From assembly GCA_900470775.1 (NCBI GenBank), contig UCBZ01000033.1, positions 1-64,000 of the forward strand: 64,000 nt of DNA, given 5' to 3'. The DNA is from Hyphomicrobiales bacterium. GTDB taxonomy: Bacteria > Pseudomonadota > Alphaproteobacteria > Rhizobiales > Beijerinckiaceae. The notes under the pieces are model-generated. The model was not told the DNA's origin. It saw nothing but the letters and a program-made list of their open reading frames with translations, and did no database searches. Each line of letters opens with the position of its first letter. Positions within the stretch are counted from its first letter, which is position 1. This document shows positions 37,243 to 46,658 of this stretch, in pieces. A program made the translations under genes and the position numbers.

Positions 37243-38499
37243 TCAGAAGCGCGGGCGCCTTGGATCGAAATCGGGACGGTGCTTTCGCATCTCGCCAGCA
37301 TCGTCCCTCACCCGGATGCCGCAGTCCAGATATTGCCGGTGGAGCCGTGCGAGGGCGTCGCGATCCAGTTTGACGCCAAGCCCGGGACCTGGAGGCGGCG
37401 CCACGGATCCGTCTTCAATCGGCAGCTTGCCGCCCTCGATGACCTCCTCCACCTGCCAAGGGTAGTGCGTGTCGCAGGCATAAGCGAGGTTCGGAATCGC
37501 TGCGCCGACATGGGTCATCGCCGCCAGGCTGATGCCGAGATGCGAGTTCGAGTGCATGGATATACCGAAGCCGAACACGCGCCCGAGATGGGCGAGATGC
37601 TGCGTTGCGCGAAGTCCGCCCCAATAGTGATGGTCCGACAGCACGACCTGCACGGCGTTCAGGCGAATCGTCTGTGGTATGTGCCCGAACGCGATCGTGA
37701 CCATGTTGGTGGCGAGGGGCATCGGCGAGAACGTTGCGACCTCGCCCATCTCAATCAGAGTCTTCACCGGGTCTTCCAGATATTCCAGCAGACCCTCGAG
37801 CTGCGGCATCAGGCGGCGCGTCGTCTCCACCGACCAGCCGCCATTGGGGTCGATCCGCAGCGGATGATCCGGGAAGGCGCGGCGCAGGTGCCGCAGTGTC
37901 TCGATCTCGAATTCCGGTTCGAAGACGCCGGCCTTGAGCTTGATCGAACCGAAGCCGAACTCATCGACCATGCGGCGCGCCTGTCCGACCACCTGCTCAT
38001 GCGAAAGCGCCTCGCCCCAGTCATCGGCAGGATAGCCGGGGTCGTCCTTGTGCTGGGCGAACTTGTAGAACAGATAGGCGCTGTAGGGGACGCGGTCGCG
38101 GACCTTGCCGCCCAGGATTTCGTAGAGTGGCCGATCGAGAAGCTGGCCCTGAAGATCCAGGAAAGCCACCTCGAACGCGGCGAGCGCCGAGGCGCGTGCC
38201 TTGTCGCCGCCCGGCGGGTAGCTCTGGCCGGGGTCGGGATCGCCGCCAACGACAGCATAGACCACCCGGGCGAGCCCGTTGAGGTCGAAGGGATCGAGGC
38301 CGATGAGCCCGGGCCTCGCCTTTTCCAGATTGGCCAGGGTTTCGAGATCGCCATAGCTCTCTCCCAGCCCAATGCGGCCATCGGCCGTCTCGACCTCGAT
38401 GATGCTGCGCAGTGCCCAGGGTTCGTGGACGCCCGCCACATTGAGGAGGGGCGGATCGCGAAAGGCGACGGGGGTCACCCGAACATCGGTGATGCGCAT
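37243..38499 (-). CDS. gudD: Glucarate dehydratase family enzyme (enolase superfamily)
   Basis: A 418-aa enolase-superfamily dehydratase. It would remove water from D-glucarate (or a related aldarate) to give 5-keto-4-deoxyglucarate. Diagnostic sites: base Lys pair region FGSIKLKAGVF, metal-site RIDPNGGWSVE, YLEDPVKTLIEM, the Asp of VQVVLSDHHYWGG and the catalytic His of GFGISMHSNSHLGIS. These match glucarate dehydratase better than galactonate dehydratase. It is 43 bases downstream of the uronate dehydrogenase-like gene, which would produce its substrate as a lactone. Confidence 0.87.
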   Translation of the reverse strand: MRITDVRVTPVAFRDPPLLNVAGVHEPWALRSIIEVETADGRIGLGESYGDLETLANLEKARPGLIGLDPFDLNGLARVVYAVVGGDPDPGQSYPPGGDKARASALAAFEVAFLDLQGQLLDRPLYEILGGKVRDRVPYSAYLFYKFAQHKDDPGYPADDWGEALSHEQVVGQARRMVDEFGFGSIKLKAGVFEPEFEIETLRHLRRAFPDHPLRIDPNGGWSVETTRRLMPQLEGLLEYLEDPVKTLIEMGEVATFSPMPLATNMVTIAFGHIPQTIRLNAVQVVLSDHHYWGGLRATQHLAHLGRVFGFGISMHSNSHLGISLAAMTHVGAAIPNLAYACDTHYPWQVEEVIEGGKLPIEDGSVAPPPGPGLGVKLDRDALARLHRQYLDCGIRVRDDAGEMRKHRPDFDPRRPRF

Positions 38500-38542
38500 G
38501 GAGGTTTCCGGACAACGGATGAGGATAGGAGGAAAGCTCGGC

Positions 38543-39388
38543 TCAAGCGTTCGGTTCGACTGGCGGCAGGACTGCACCGGTATAGCCCTGCGCGCAGAAA
38601 TCGCCGCCCTGGAAATAGAGCGCCACCGGGTGACTGGTGACCCCGGCTTCAGCCGCCATCACGGCCTCTGCATAGTCGTCAGCGCTGTCCCAGGGACTGT
38701 AGCCGAGACGCTCGGCTTCACCGTTGTCATACCAGGAGCCGGAATTGGCGGAGACGCCATAAACGATGGTGTTGTGGATATCGGGGTGCTCCAGCCCGAT
38801 CATGCAAAGCTGGGCCAGGTCGCGCGCACTGATCCAGAGCCTGAGGCTGCGCGCGTTGCCAGGCACCTCGGCGGCATTGCCGATGCGCACATGCAGGCTC
38901 GCGATCCCGTATTTGTCGGCGTGCAGCGCCCCGACTGCCTCTCCCCAGCACTTGCTCAGCCCATAGCAACTGTCGGGGCGGGGCAGGACCGTGGCGTCGA
39001 TCCGCTGGTGGCGCGGATAGAACCCGACCGCATGGTTGCTCGAGCCGTTGACGATACGGCCGACGCCATGACGCCGCGCCGAATCGTAGATGTTCCAGAT
39101 GCCGACGACATTGCTCTGCAGGATCGTCTCGAATTCGGCGTCGTGGTTGATTCCGGCCATGTGGATCACGCCGTCGACGCCCGCCATCGCCGCATCGACC
39201 GCCGCAAGATCGGCGATGTCGCCAAGGACGATCTCCTCATTGGCGGCGAGATCGCCACGATCGACGCGATCGAGAATACGTACATGTTCGAACCGAGCGC
39301 TCATCTGCCTCCGCAGCTTCCGGCCGATCTGGCCCATCCCACCCGTGATCAGCAGGGTGCGGATGGCTGTCGGTCTTGTCAGGCCCAT
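38543..39388 (-). CDS. udh: Uronate dehydrogenase-like NAD-dependent SDR
   Basis: A 281-aa extended-SDR enzyme. NAD loop ITGGMGQIGRKLRRQM, IHMAGINHD, the catalytic Ser/Tyr/Lys in GSSNHAVGFYPR and DSCYGLSKCWGE, and VVYG-type late strand are as in uronate dehydrogenases, which oxidise glucuronate or galacturonate to aldarolactone. The GFYPR...ID...RPDS.YGLSK spacing is the main reason for the call. ATG 39388 starts shortly before the Rossmann strand. It leads the leftward operon with gudD. Confidence 0.82.
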   Translation of the reverse strand: MGLTRPTAIRTLLITGGMGQIGRKLRRQMSARFEHVRILDRVDRGDLAANEEIVLGDIADLAAVDAAMAGVDGVIHMAGINHDAEFETILQSNVVGIWNIYDSARRHGVGRIVNGSSNHAVGFYPRHQRIDATVLPRPDSCYGLSKCWGEAVGALHADKYGIASLHVRIGNAAEVPGNARSLRLWISARDLAQLCMIGLEHPDIHNTIVYGVSANSGSWYDNGEAERLGYSPWDSADDYAEAVMAAEAGVTSHPVALYFQGGDFCAQGYTGAVLPPVEPNA

Positions 39389-39657
39389 GGCTGTCTCCAG
39401 TGGTCGGTCTCGATCGGAACTGATAAGGCGCAGGCCCGCCGGCAAGCCTCCCGCGTGGGCGTCAAGGTCAACAGCGGTCAGGCAGCGCGGCCTCACCTCG
39501 CGGCCCACTGCAAGCGTCAAACGACAATCCTCCCTGCCGCGGCGGCGCGGTTACGAGAAAAGCGGTGGCTTCGAAATGCTGCGTTGACGAAGCCGGAGGC
39601 AAATCCTATGGCTGAGTCTGATATCTGAAATATCAGCCGTAGCAAGACACGAGTGCT

Positions 39658-40596
39658 ATGATCCCCGAGGACGCGTCAGCGCTGATGTTGGAACGGGGCT
39701 CCCCGCAGCCGCTCGGCCTGTCGGCGGGGGCACTGCGGGCTCTGGTACGGCCAGCAGCGGGCGGGCGGGTCGCCGCTTTCTGGCGCGAGGCGGCCGGCCA
39801 GCGCGCCGAGGTGCTGATGCCGATGGACGATCGCGGCTTCGACCCGCTGTTCTGGCCCAAGGCAGGCACCTATCCGCTGGTTCCCTTTTCAAACCGCATC
39901 CGGGCCGGCGCCTTCTCGTTCGGCGGGCTCGAGGTCAGGCTGGCAGCGCATCCGACCTGTGAGCCACATGCGCTGCATGGCTTCAGCCAGTTGCGGGAAT
40001 GGCGCGTGACGCAGCGGAGTGCGGCACAGATCGAGATCCGCTATCGGCACGATCCCGCCCAGGCCTCGGATGCCTGGCCGTGGATGTTCGAGGCCATCCA
40101 GAAGATCACACTCGATCCTGCCGGAATGACCCATGAGATCGGCGTCGAGAGCCATGCGGACACCGATATGCCGGTGGGTCTTGGTCTCCACCCCTATTTT
40201 GCGGTCGCGCGTGGCGACAGCATCCGCTTTTCCGCGCAGGGCGAGTGGGAGCAGGACGAGGATGGCTGCGCCACCCGGCTACGCCGCCTCGAAGGTTCCG
40301 CGCGCCAGCAGGACCGGCGGCATGATGGCGAGCCCTTTACGCTCTACTATGCCGGCTGGGACGGGCGCGCCGTGATCACGCGGCAGGATGGTGCGACGAT
40401 CACGATCGAGGCCGACCAGCCTTTCGATCACCTCGTCGTCCATGTTCCGCCGGGCGGGGCCTATCTCTGTATCGAGCCGGTGAGCCATGTCGCCGACGCC
40501 TTCAATCTCGCCTCGCGCGGAGTCGCTGGCACAGGCATGCGCGTGCTGGCGCCGGGTGGGGCCATTTGGGGACGGATGCGCATCGGGGTAACATGA
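39658..40596 (+). CDS. Aldose 1-epimerase family protein
   Basis: A 312-aa mutarotase-like protein. Sugar-ring contacts are expected at FSNRIRAGAF, the catalytic His pair in EPHALHGF and GLGLHPYF, and the general base Glu in CIEPVSHVADAFN. It would interconvert alpha and beta anomers of a sugar or sugar acid before the dehydrogenase step. It is divergent from udh across 269 bases and stands upstream of the peptide-type ABC genes, separated from them by a large hairpin. Confidence 0.87.
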   Translation: MIPEDASALMLERGSPQPLGLSAGALRALVRPAAGGRVAAFWREAAGQRAEVLMPMDDRGFDPLFWPKAGTYPLVPFSNRIRAGAFSFGGLEVRLAAHPTCEPHALHGFSQLREWRVTQRSAAQIEIRYRHDPAQASDAWPWMFEAIQKITLDPAGMTHEIGVESHADTDMPVGLGLHPYFAVARGDSIRFSAQGEWEQDEDGCATRLRRLEGSARQQDRRHDGEPFTLYYAGWDGRAVITRQDGATITIEADQPFDHLVVHVPPGGAYLCIEPVSHVADAFNLASRGVAGTGMRVLAPGGAIWGRMRIGVT

Positions 40597-40599
40597 ATC

Positions 40600-40639
40600 G
40601 TACCGCCGGACCGGGGGGAGAAACCCGGGCCGGCGGTAC
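40600..40639 (+). terminator. Large hairpin between epimerase and ABC binding-protein genes
   Basis: GTACCGCCGG (40600-40609) pairs with CCGGCGGTAC (40630-40639); CCGGG (40611-40615) and CCCGG (40624-40628) extend the stem inward. It starts four bases after the epimerase stop and ends 67 bases before the binding-protein start. No T tract, so partial termination or mRNA-end protection is as likely as full termination. Confidence 0.55.
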
Positions 40640-40706
40640 GCCGAAGCCAAGCTTCGAACAACGAGATAAGGCCAAAAATGGCCATGAATTCAACAGGGAG
40701 GGTACA

Positions 40707-42662
40707 ATGATGAACTCGAAGAACGGGTCTGATGGAGCGCGCGGCGTTGGCCGCCGCGACGTGCTGAAAGGTCTCGCCGGCGCAGCCGCGCTGTCGGCGA
40801 TCCCGCAGGGCGCGATGGCCCAGGCCGCCAAAGAGGCTCCGGCACTGGCCAAGATGACGGCGGACGGCAAATTGCCGGGGCTGGCCGAGCGTCTCCCCGC
40901 CAATCCGATGGTCGTTGCTGTGGAGAAGGTCGGCCGCTATGGCGGCGCGCTGCGGCGCGGCCTGCGCGGCTCATCGGACCATAACGGCATCCTGCGTCTG
41001 GTCGGCAACCAGGGCCTCGTGCGCTGGAACCTCGCCTTCACCGAGGTCCTGCCCAATGTCGCCGACAAATGGGAGGTCAATGCGGATTCCAGCGAGTTCA
41101 CCTTCTATCTGCGCAAGGGCATGAAGTGGTCGGACGGCAAGCCCTTTACCGCCGACGACGTCGTCTTCTCGATCGAGGACTGCGCCAAGAACCCGGACCT
41201 GTTCAAATCGGCGCCCTCGACGCTGGTCATCAACGGCAAGGCCTGCACGGCCACGAAGATCGATGAGACGACAGTGAAGATCGCCTTCGCCGGCTCCTTC
41301 GCGCTGTTCCTCGAGCAGCTTGCCACGCCGCTCGGCCAGTATCCGACCCTCTATGCCAAGCACTACTGCAGCCAGTTCCATCCCAAGTACAATACGAGCG
41401 TCGCCGACCTCGTGAAGGCGGCGAACCTCTCCGACTGGGCGGCGCTGTTCCGCAACAAATGCGGCGACATCGAAATTCCCGCGCGCTGGGGCAATGTCGA
41501 CAAGCCGACGCTCGACCCCTGGGTGGTCAAGGAAGCCTATACCGGCGGCACGACGCGTGTGGTGATGGAGCGCAATCCCTATTTCTGGCAGGTCGACACC
41601 TCCGGCAACCAGCTGCCCTATATCGACCGGCTGACCTTCAGCATCTCGCAGGATGTCGAGTCGCTGATGCTCGACGCGATCTCGGGCCGCCTGGATATCC
41701 AGGAGCGCCATATCGACACGCTGCAGAACAAGCCGACCCTCTCCCAGAACATGCAGAAGGGCGGCTATCGGCTGATCGAGCTCGTCAACTCCTCGGCGCA
41801 GCAGGTTCAGATCTATCTGAACATGACGCACAAGGACCCGAAGATGCGCGAGATGTTCGTCAACAAGGAGTTCCGCAAGGCGCTCTCTCTCGGGCTCGAC
41901 CGCAAAGAGATCATCGACCTGGTCTATCTCGGCCAGTCGCAGCCCTACCAGACCGGTCCGCGCCCGGGCCATCCCTGGTATCACAAGACGCTGGCCGAGC
42001 AGTTCACCGGCTTCGACGCGGCCCAGGCCAATGCGATCCTCGACAAGCTGGGCTACGCCAAGAAGGATTCCAGCGGCATCCGCCTCCGGCCCGACGGCCA
42101 GAAGGTGTTCTTCGCCATCGACGTGATCCCGACGCTCTATCCCGACCAGGTTGATGCGCTCGAACTGGTGAAGCGCCACTGGGCCGATATCGGCATCGAC
42201 ATCAAGGTCAACACGATCGAGCGCGCGCTCTTCTACACGCGCGGCGACAGCAACGACCATGACGCCGCGGTCTGGCCGGGGCCGGGTGGCCTCGACCCGA
42301 TGCTCGACCCGCGCGACTACCTCGCCCAGCACCCGCAGGGCTCGCGCTACGCGATTCCATGGACGCTCTGGTATGTGTCGGGCGGCAAGGACGGCCAGGA
42401 GCCGCCCGAGAGCCAGAAGCAGCGCATGAAGCTCTACGACCAGGCCCGCGCCACGGCCGATCTGCAGAAGCGCGGCGAGCTGATGAAGCAGCTCTTCGAC
42501 CTGACGGCCGAGGCGTTCGAGACGATCGGCATCTGCCTGGCGGTCAATGCCTTCGGCATTGCCAAGAACAACCTGCAGAACGTGCCGGCGAAATATCCCA
42601 ACGCCTGGTCCTGGCCCAATCCGGGCCCGGCTCTGCCGCAGCAGTTCTTCTTCACGACGTGA
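40707..42662 (+). CDS. Peptide-type ABC transporter substrate-binding protein (SBP_bac_5)
   Basis: A 651-aa periplasmic binding protein with a twin-arginine signal (GRRDVLKGLAGAAALSA, cleavage after AMAQ, about residue 40). Family blocks include LRKGMKWSDGKPFTADDVVF and REMFVNKEFRKALSLGLDR. The ATG at 40707 follows GGGAGG; ATG 40710 is an alternative. It is longer than classical DppA and belongs to the group often linked to oligosaccharide or sugar-acid uptake in Rhizobiales. With the sugar-acid enzymes around it, a uronate, aldarate or oligouronide ligand is inferred, not shown. Confidence 0.9.
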   Translation: MMNSKNGSDGARGVGRRDVLKGLAGAAALSAIPQGAMAQAAKEAPALAKMTADGKLPGLAERLPANPMVVAVEKVGRYGGALRRGLRGSSDHNGILRLVGNQGLVRWNLAFTEVLPNVADKWEVNADSSEFTFYLRKGMKWSDGKPFTADDVVFSIEDCAKNPDLFKSAPSTLVINGKACTATKIDETTVKIAFAGSFALFLEQLATPLGQYPTLYAKHYCSQFHPKYNTSVADLVKAANLSDWAALFRNKCGDIEIPARWGNVDKPTLDPWVVKEAYTGGTTRVVMERNPYFWQVDTSGNQLPYIDRLTFSISQDVESLMLDAISGRLDIQERHIDTLQNKPTLSQNMQKGGYRLIELVNSSAQQVQIYLNMTHKDPKMREMFVNKEFRKALSLGLDRKEIIDLVYLGQSQPYQTGPRPGHPWYHKTLAEQFTGFDAAQANAILDKLGYAKKDSSGIRLRPDGQKVFFAIDVIPTLYPDQVDALELVKRHWADIGIDIKVNTIERALFYTRGDSNDHDAAVWPGPGGLDPMLDPRDYLAQHPQGSRYAIPWTLWYVSGGKDGQEPPESQKQRMKLYDQARATADLQKRGELMKQLFDLTAEAFETIGICLAVNAFGIAKNNLQNVPAKYPNAWSWPNPGPALPQQFFFTT

Positions 42663-42669
42663 TCTGCAC

Positions 42670-42702
42670 GAGCCCGGCCACGCTCAAGGCGCAGCCGGGC
42701 TC
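42670..42702 (+). promoter_or_regulatory. Intergenic hairpin between binding-protein and permease genes
   Basis: GAGCCCGGC (42670-42678) pairs perfectly with GCCGGGCTC (42694-42702) around a 15-base loop. It lies in the 64-base gap between the binding-protein stop and the permease start, as in the amino-acid transporter operon, and may give differential expression. Confidence 0.55.
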
Positions 42703-42726
42703 CTTCGCATCGAGACAGGCAGTCCC

Positions 42727-43713
42727 ATGCTCCTCTTCATCGCCAAGCGCCTCCTCTGGATGGTGCCCTCGCTCGTCGTCGTCAGTTTCCTGGCGTTCGT
42801 GCTGATCCAGCTGCCGCCGGGCGACTACGTCACGAGCTATATCGCGACGCTCGCCGCCTCCAACGAGGTGGTAGACCAGAACACCGCAGCCGATCTGAGG
42901 GCCCGCTTCGGGCTCGATCAGCCGATGATCGTGCAATACTTCAAATGGATCACCGGCATCGTGCTGCGGGGCGATTTCGGCATCAGCTTCGAATGGCAGC
43001 AGCCGGTCGGAGACCTGATCTGGGAGCGCATGGCGCTGACGCTGGTCCTGACCTTCTCGACGCTGCTCGCAACCTGGGGCATCGCGCTGCCGATCGGTAT
43101 CTTCTCGGCCGTCAAGAAATACTCGATCGGCGACTACATCGTCACCTTCCTGAGCTTTCTTGGGCTCGCCGTGCCGAGCTTCCTGCTCGCGCTCGTGCTG
43201 ATGTATATTGCCGCCGTCGAATACGGGCAGGAGGTCGGCGGACTGTTCTCCGAACAGTATCTCACCGCGCCCTGGAGCATCGCCAAGATGATCGACCTGG
43301 CGAAGCATCTCTGGATTCCGGTCATCATCCTGGCCGTGTCCGGCACCGCGAGCCTGATCCGCGTCATGCGCGCCAACATGCTCGACGAGCTCCACAAGCC
43401 CTATGTCACGACCGCCCGCGCCAAGGGCCTGTCGGAGTTTCACCTGCTGCTGAAGTATCCGGTGCGGCTGGCGCTCAATCCGTTCATCTCGACGATCTCC
43501 TGGCTGCTGCCGAACCTGGTTTCGGGCTCGATCATCGTCGCCATCGTCCTCAGCCTGCAGACCGCGGGCCCCCTGCTGCTGCAGTCGCTGATGAGCCAGG
43601 ACATGTATCTCGCCGGGGCTTTCGTGCTGCTGATCTGCACGCTGACGCTCGTCGGTTCGCTGATCAGCGACATCCTGCTCGCCCTCGTCGATCCCCGCAT
43701 CAGGCTGGAATAG
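42727..43713 (+). CDS. ABC transporter permease, DppB/OppB type
   Basis: A 328-aa permease with six helices. The opening MLLFIAKRLLWMVPSLVVVS and RFGLDQPMIVQYFKWI are typical of DppB-like subunits, and the EAA loop is VTTARAKGLSEFHLLLKYPV. It forms the channel with the next permease. Four bases separate its stop from the next start. Confidence 0.93.
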   Translation: MLLFIAKRLLWMVPSLVVVSFLAFVLIQLPPGDYVTSYIATLAASNEVVDQNTAADLRARFGLDQPMIVQYFKWITGIVLRGDFGISFEWQQPVGDLIWERMALTLVLTFSTLLATWGIALPIGIFSAVKKYSIGDYIVTFLSFLGLAVPSFLLALVLMYIAAVEYGQEVGGLFSEQYLTAPWSIAKMIDLAKHLWIPVIILAVSGTASLIRVMRANMLDELHKPYVTTARAKGLSEFHLLLKYPVRLALNPFISTISWLLPNLVSGSIIVAIVLSLQTAGPLLLQSLMSQDMYLAGAFVLLICTLTLVGSLISDILLALVDPRIRLE

Positions 43714-43716
43714 CCC

Positions 43717-44844
43717 ATGACCGACACGGCACTTGCATCCATCGACACCAAGCGGCTCGCCGTCGCTTCGCAATGGCAGCTCGTCTGGTGGGCGTTCAAG
43801 CGCCATCGCCTGGCGATGGTGGGCCTGTACATCACGATCTTCCTCTACATCATTGCGCTGGTGCCGGGCTTCTTCGCCATCAACGACCCCTGGCAGCAGA
43901 ATGCCCGCGCGGCGTTCTATCCGCCGCAGGCGATCCATCTCTTCGATACGGCAGCCGATGGCAGTTGGGCGATCCGTCCCTACATTCACCCTTACGTCTT
44001 CAAGCGCGATCCGCAGACGCTGGCGGCGGTCTATAGCGAGGACAAGACCCGCAAGAGCTATGTCCGGTTCTTCGGCGAGGGCTATGAATACAAGCTGCTC
44101 GGGCTGTTCAGCACGACGACGCATCTCATCGCCAGCGAGAACAAGGCACAGCCGATCTTCCTGCTGGGGGCCGATCGTCTCGGCCGCTGCGTCTACAGCC
44201 GGATCATGCAGGGCGCCCAGATCTCGCTGTCGGTCGGCCTCGTCGGCGTGCTCCTGTCGCTGACCATCGGCGTGCTGCTGGGCGGCATCTCCGGCTATTA
44301 TGGCGGGCGCATCGATTTCGCCGTGCAGCGCGTCGTCGAGTTCGTGCTGTCGCTGCCGAGCATACCGATCTGGCTCGCCTTGTCGGCGGCGCTGCCGCAG
44401 GATTGGCCGGCCACGCTGAACTACTTCATGATCACGCTGATCCTGTCGCTCACGGGCTGGGCCCAGCTTGCCCGCGTGGTGCGCGGCCGCTTCCTCAGCC
44501 TGCGCACGGAGGAGTTCGTCACGGCTGCCAGGCTCGATGGCGCCTCGGAAGGGCGCGTGATCTTCCGCCACATGCTGCCGAGCTTCGCCAGCCACATCAT
44601 CGCCTCGGTCTCGCTCGCGATCCCCGCGATGATCCTGGCGGAGACCTCGCTCAGCTTCCTGGGCCTCGGTCTGCAGCCGCCGACGATCTCCTGGGGCGTG
44701 CTGCTCCGCGAGGCCCAGAATATTCGCTCGATTGCGACCGCGCCCTGGCTGTTTGCGCCCGGCGTCGCTGTGGTGATCGCCGTGATCGCCCTCAACTTCC
44801 TGGGAGACGGGTTGCGCGACGCCGCAGACCCGTACAACAAATGA
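43717..44844 (+). CDS. ABC transporter permease, DppC/OppC type
   Basis: A 375-aa permease. A first helix (about 25-45) is followed by an unusually long periplasmic stretch of about 100 residues, then LGADRLGRCVYSRIMQGAQI and five more helices. The EAA loop is VTAARLDGASEGRVIFRHML. The last residues overlap the ATPase start by four bases (ATGA). Confidence 0.93.
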   Translation: MTDTALASIDTKRLAVASQWQLVWWAFKRHRLAMVGLYITIFLYIIALVPGFFAINDPWQQNARAAFYPPQAIHLFDTAADGSWAIRPYIHPYVFKRDPQTLAAVYSEDKTRKSYVRFFGEGYEYKLLGLFSTTTHLIASENKAQPIFLLGADRLGRCVYSRIMQGAQISLSVGLVGVLLSLTIGVLLGGISGYYGGRIDFAVQRVVEFVLSLPSIPIWLALSAALPQDWPATLNYFMITLILSLTGWAQLARVVRGRFLSLRTEEFVTAARLDGASEGRVIFRHMLPSFASHIIASVSLAIPAMILAETSLSFLGLGLQPPTISWGVLLREAQNIRSIATAPWLFAPGVAVVIAVIALNFLGDGLRDAADPYNK

Positions 44845-46568
44845 ATGTGACCGATCTCGCGTCCCATCTGGAACAGCGCGCCGCACCGTCCCAGCCCATC
44901 CTCGAGGTCCGCGACCTCGTCACGCACTTCCCCGTGCGCAACGGCGTGGTCAAGGCCGTCGATGGCGTCTCTTTCACGCTCCACCGTGGCAAGACCCTGT
45001 GCATCGTCGGCGAAAGCGGTTCTGGCAAGAGCGTCACCGCACGCTCGATCTTGCAGATCGTCGATGCGCCCGGCCGTATCGTCTCGGGCTCGATCATGCT
45101 CAACCGGCTCGATGGCTCGTCGGTCGATCTGGCCGGGCTCAACCCGCGCGGCCGCGAGATTCGAGCGGTCCGCGGACGCGAGATCGCGATGATCTTCCAA
45201 GAGCCCATGTCGTCGCTGTCGCCGGTTCATACGGTCGGCGACCAAATCATGGAGGTGCTGCGGCTGCATCTGAAGATGAGCAGGAAGGACGCCCGCGCGC
45301 GCTGCGTCGAGTTGCTCACCCAGGTCGAAATCCCCAAGCCGGACGCCGCGGTCGATCGCTACACCTTCGAGTTCTCCGGCGGCATGCGCCAGCGCGTCAT
45401 GATCGCGATGTCGCTGGCCTGCAACCCCTCGCTCCTGATCGCCGACGAGCCGACGACGGCGCTCGACGTCACGACGCAGGCCGAAATCCTCGACCTGATC
45501 AAGCGGCTGCAGCAACAGCACGGCATGGCTGTGATGTTCATCACCCATGACATGGGCGTGGTGGCCGAGATCGCCGACGAGGTGCTGGTCATGCACTACG
45601 GCAAGATCAAGGAGAGCGGTCCGGTCGATACGATCTTCCATGCGCCCAAGGACGACTATACCCGCATGCTGATCGGCTCCGTGCTGAAGCTCGAGCAGAA
45701 GGCGGAGATCCGCCTGCGCCGGCCGCCGATCCCGGAGGATGCGCTGCCCGTCCTGCAGGTGCGCAACCTGCAGATGCATTTCGGCTCGCTCAAGGCGCCG
45801 CTCAAGGCGGTCGACGACGTGTCGCTCGATCTGAAGCCTGGCGAGACGCTTGGCATCGTCGGCGAGTCCGGTTCGGGCAAGACGACGATGGGGCGCTGCC
45901 TGCTGCGGGTCTACGAGCCGCAAGGAGGCGTCATCGACTACCGCCGGACGGATGGCAGTGTCGTCGATCTGCTCAAGGCCGATGCGCAGACGCTGAAGGC
46001 CTGCAGGCGCGAGATCCGGATGATCTTCCAGGATCCGGTCGGGTCGCTCAACCCGCGCATGACGGTGGCTCAGATCGTCGGCGAGCCGCTCCTGGTCAAC
46101 GGCATCGCCAAGGGCAAGGAACTCGACGATCGCGTGGCCGACCTCCTCAGCCAGGTCGGGCTCGAGCCGTCCTGGAGGGAGCGCTATCCGCACGCCTTCT
46201 CCGGCGGCCAGCGCCAGCGCATCGGCATCGCGCGGGCGATCTCGCTCAACCCGCGCATCATCGTCGCCGACGAGGCGACCTCGGCGCTGGACGTGTCCGT
46301 CCGTTCGCACGTGCTCGACCTGATGATGAACCTGCAGGACAGGCTCGGCCTGTCCTATGTCTTCATCAGCCACGATATCGGCGTCATCCGCTATATGTGC
46401 GACAGGGTGGCGGTGATGTATCGCGGAACGGTCGTCGAGACCGGCACGGCCGAGCAGGTCTGCGACGCGCCCCGGCACGCCTATACGCAGGCGCTGCTCT
46501 CGGCGATCCCGCGGCCCGATCCGCGGGCTCGCAGCATCCACAACCGGCACCGCTACACCGCGGCCTGA
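44841..46568 (+). CDS. Fused two-domain ABC ATPase (DppD-DppF type)
   Basis: A 575-aa protein with two ATP-binding cassettes in one chain. Domain 1 (about 20-265): Walker A GESGSGKS, signature FSGGMRQR, Walker [13 protein letters not shown]. Domain 2 (about 300-560): Walker [10 protein letters not shown], signature FSGGQRQR, Walker [13 protein letters not shown]. The first domain keeps the C-terminal oligopeptide-type extension before the linker. This GsiA-like fusion supplies both motors of the transporter, completing the set with the upstream binding protein and two permeases. Confidence 0.94.
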   Translation: MNVTDLASHLEQRAAPSQPILEVRDLVTHFPVRNGVVKAVDGVSFTLHRGKTLCIVGESGSGKSVTARSILQIVDAPGRIVSGSIMLNRLDGSSVDLAGLNPRGREIRAVRGREIAMIFQEPMSSLSPVHTVGDQIMEVLRLHLKMSRKDARARCVELLTQVEIPKPDAAVDRYTFEFSGGMRQRVMIAMSLACNPSLLIADEPTTALDVTTQAEILDLIKRLQQQHGMAVMFITHDMGVVAEIADEVLVMHYGKIKESGPVDTIFHAPKDDYTRMLIGSVLKLEQKAEIRLRRPPIPEDALPVLQVRNLQMHFGSLKAPLKAVDDVSLDLKPGETLGIVGESGSGKTTMGRCLLRVYEPQGGVIDYRRTDGSVVDLLKADAQTLKACRREIRMIFQDPVGSLNPRMTVAQIVGEPLLVNGIAKGKELDDRVADLLSQVGLEPSWRERYPHAFSGGQRQRIGIARAISLNPRIIVADEATSALDVSVRSHVLDLMMNLQDRLGLSYVFISHDIGVIRYMCDRVAVMYRGTVVETGTAEQVCDAPRHAYTQALLSAIPRPDPRARSIHNRHRYTAA

Positions 46569-46658
46569 CATGCGCGCGCTCCGACGTGCGTTTCGCATCA
46601 AACCAGACTTGAAGAGGCGGCACGCCAGCGAGTGCGCCTGCACCACCGGAGGACGCCC

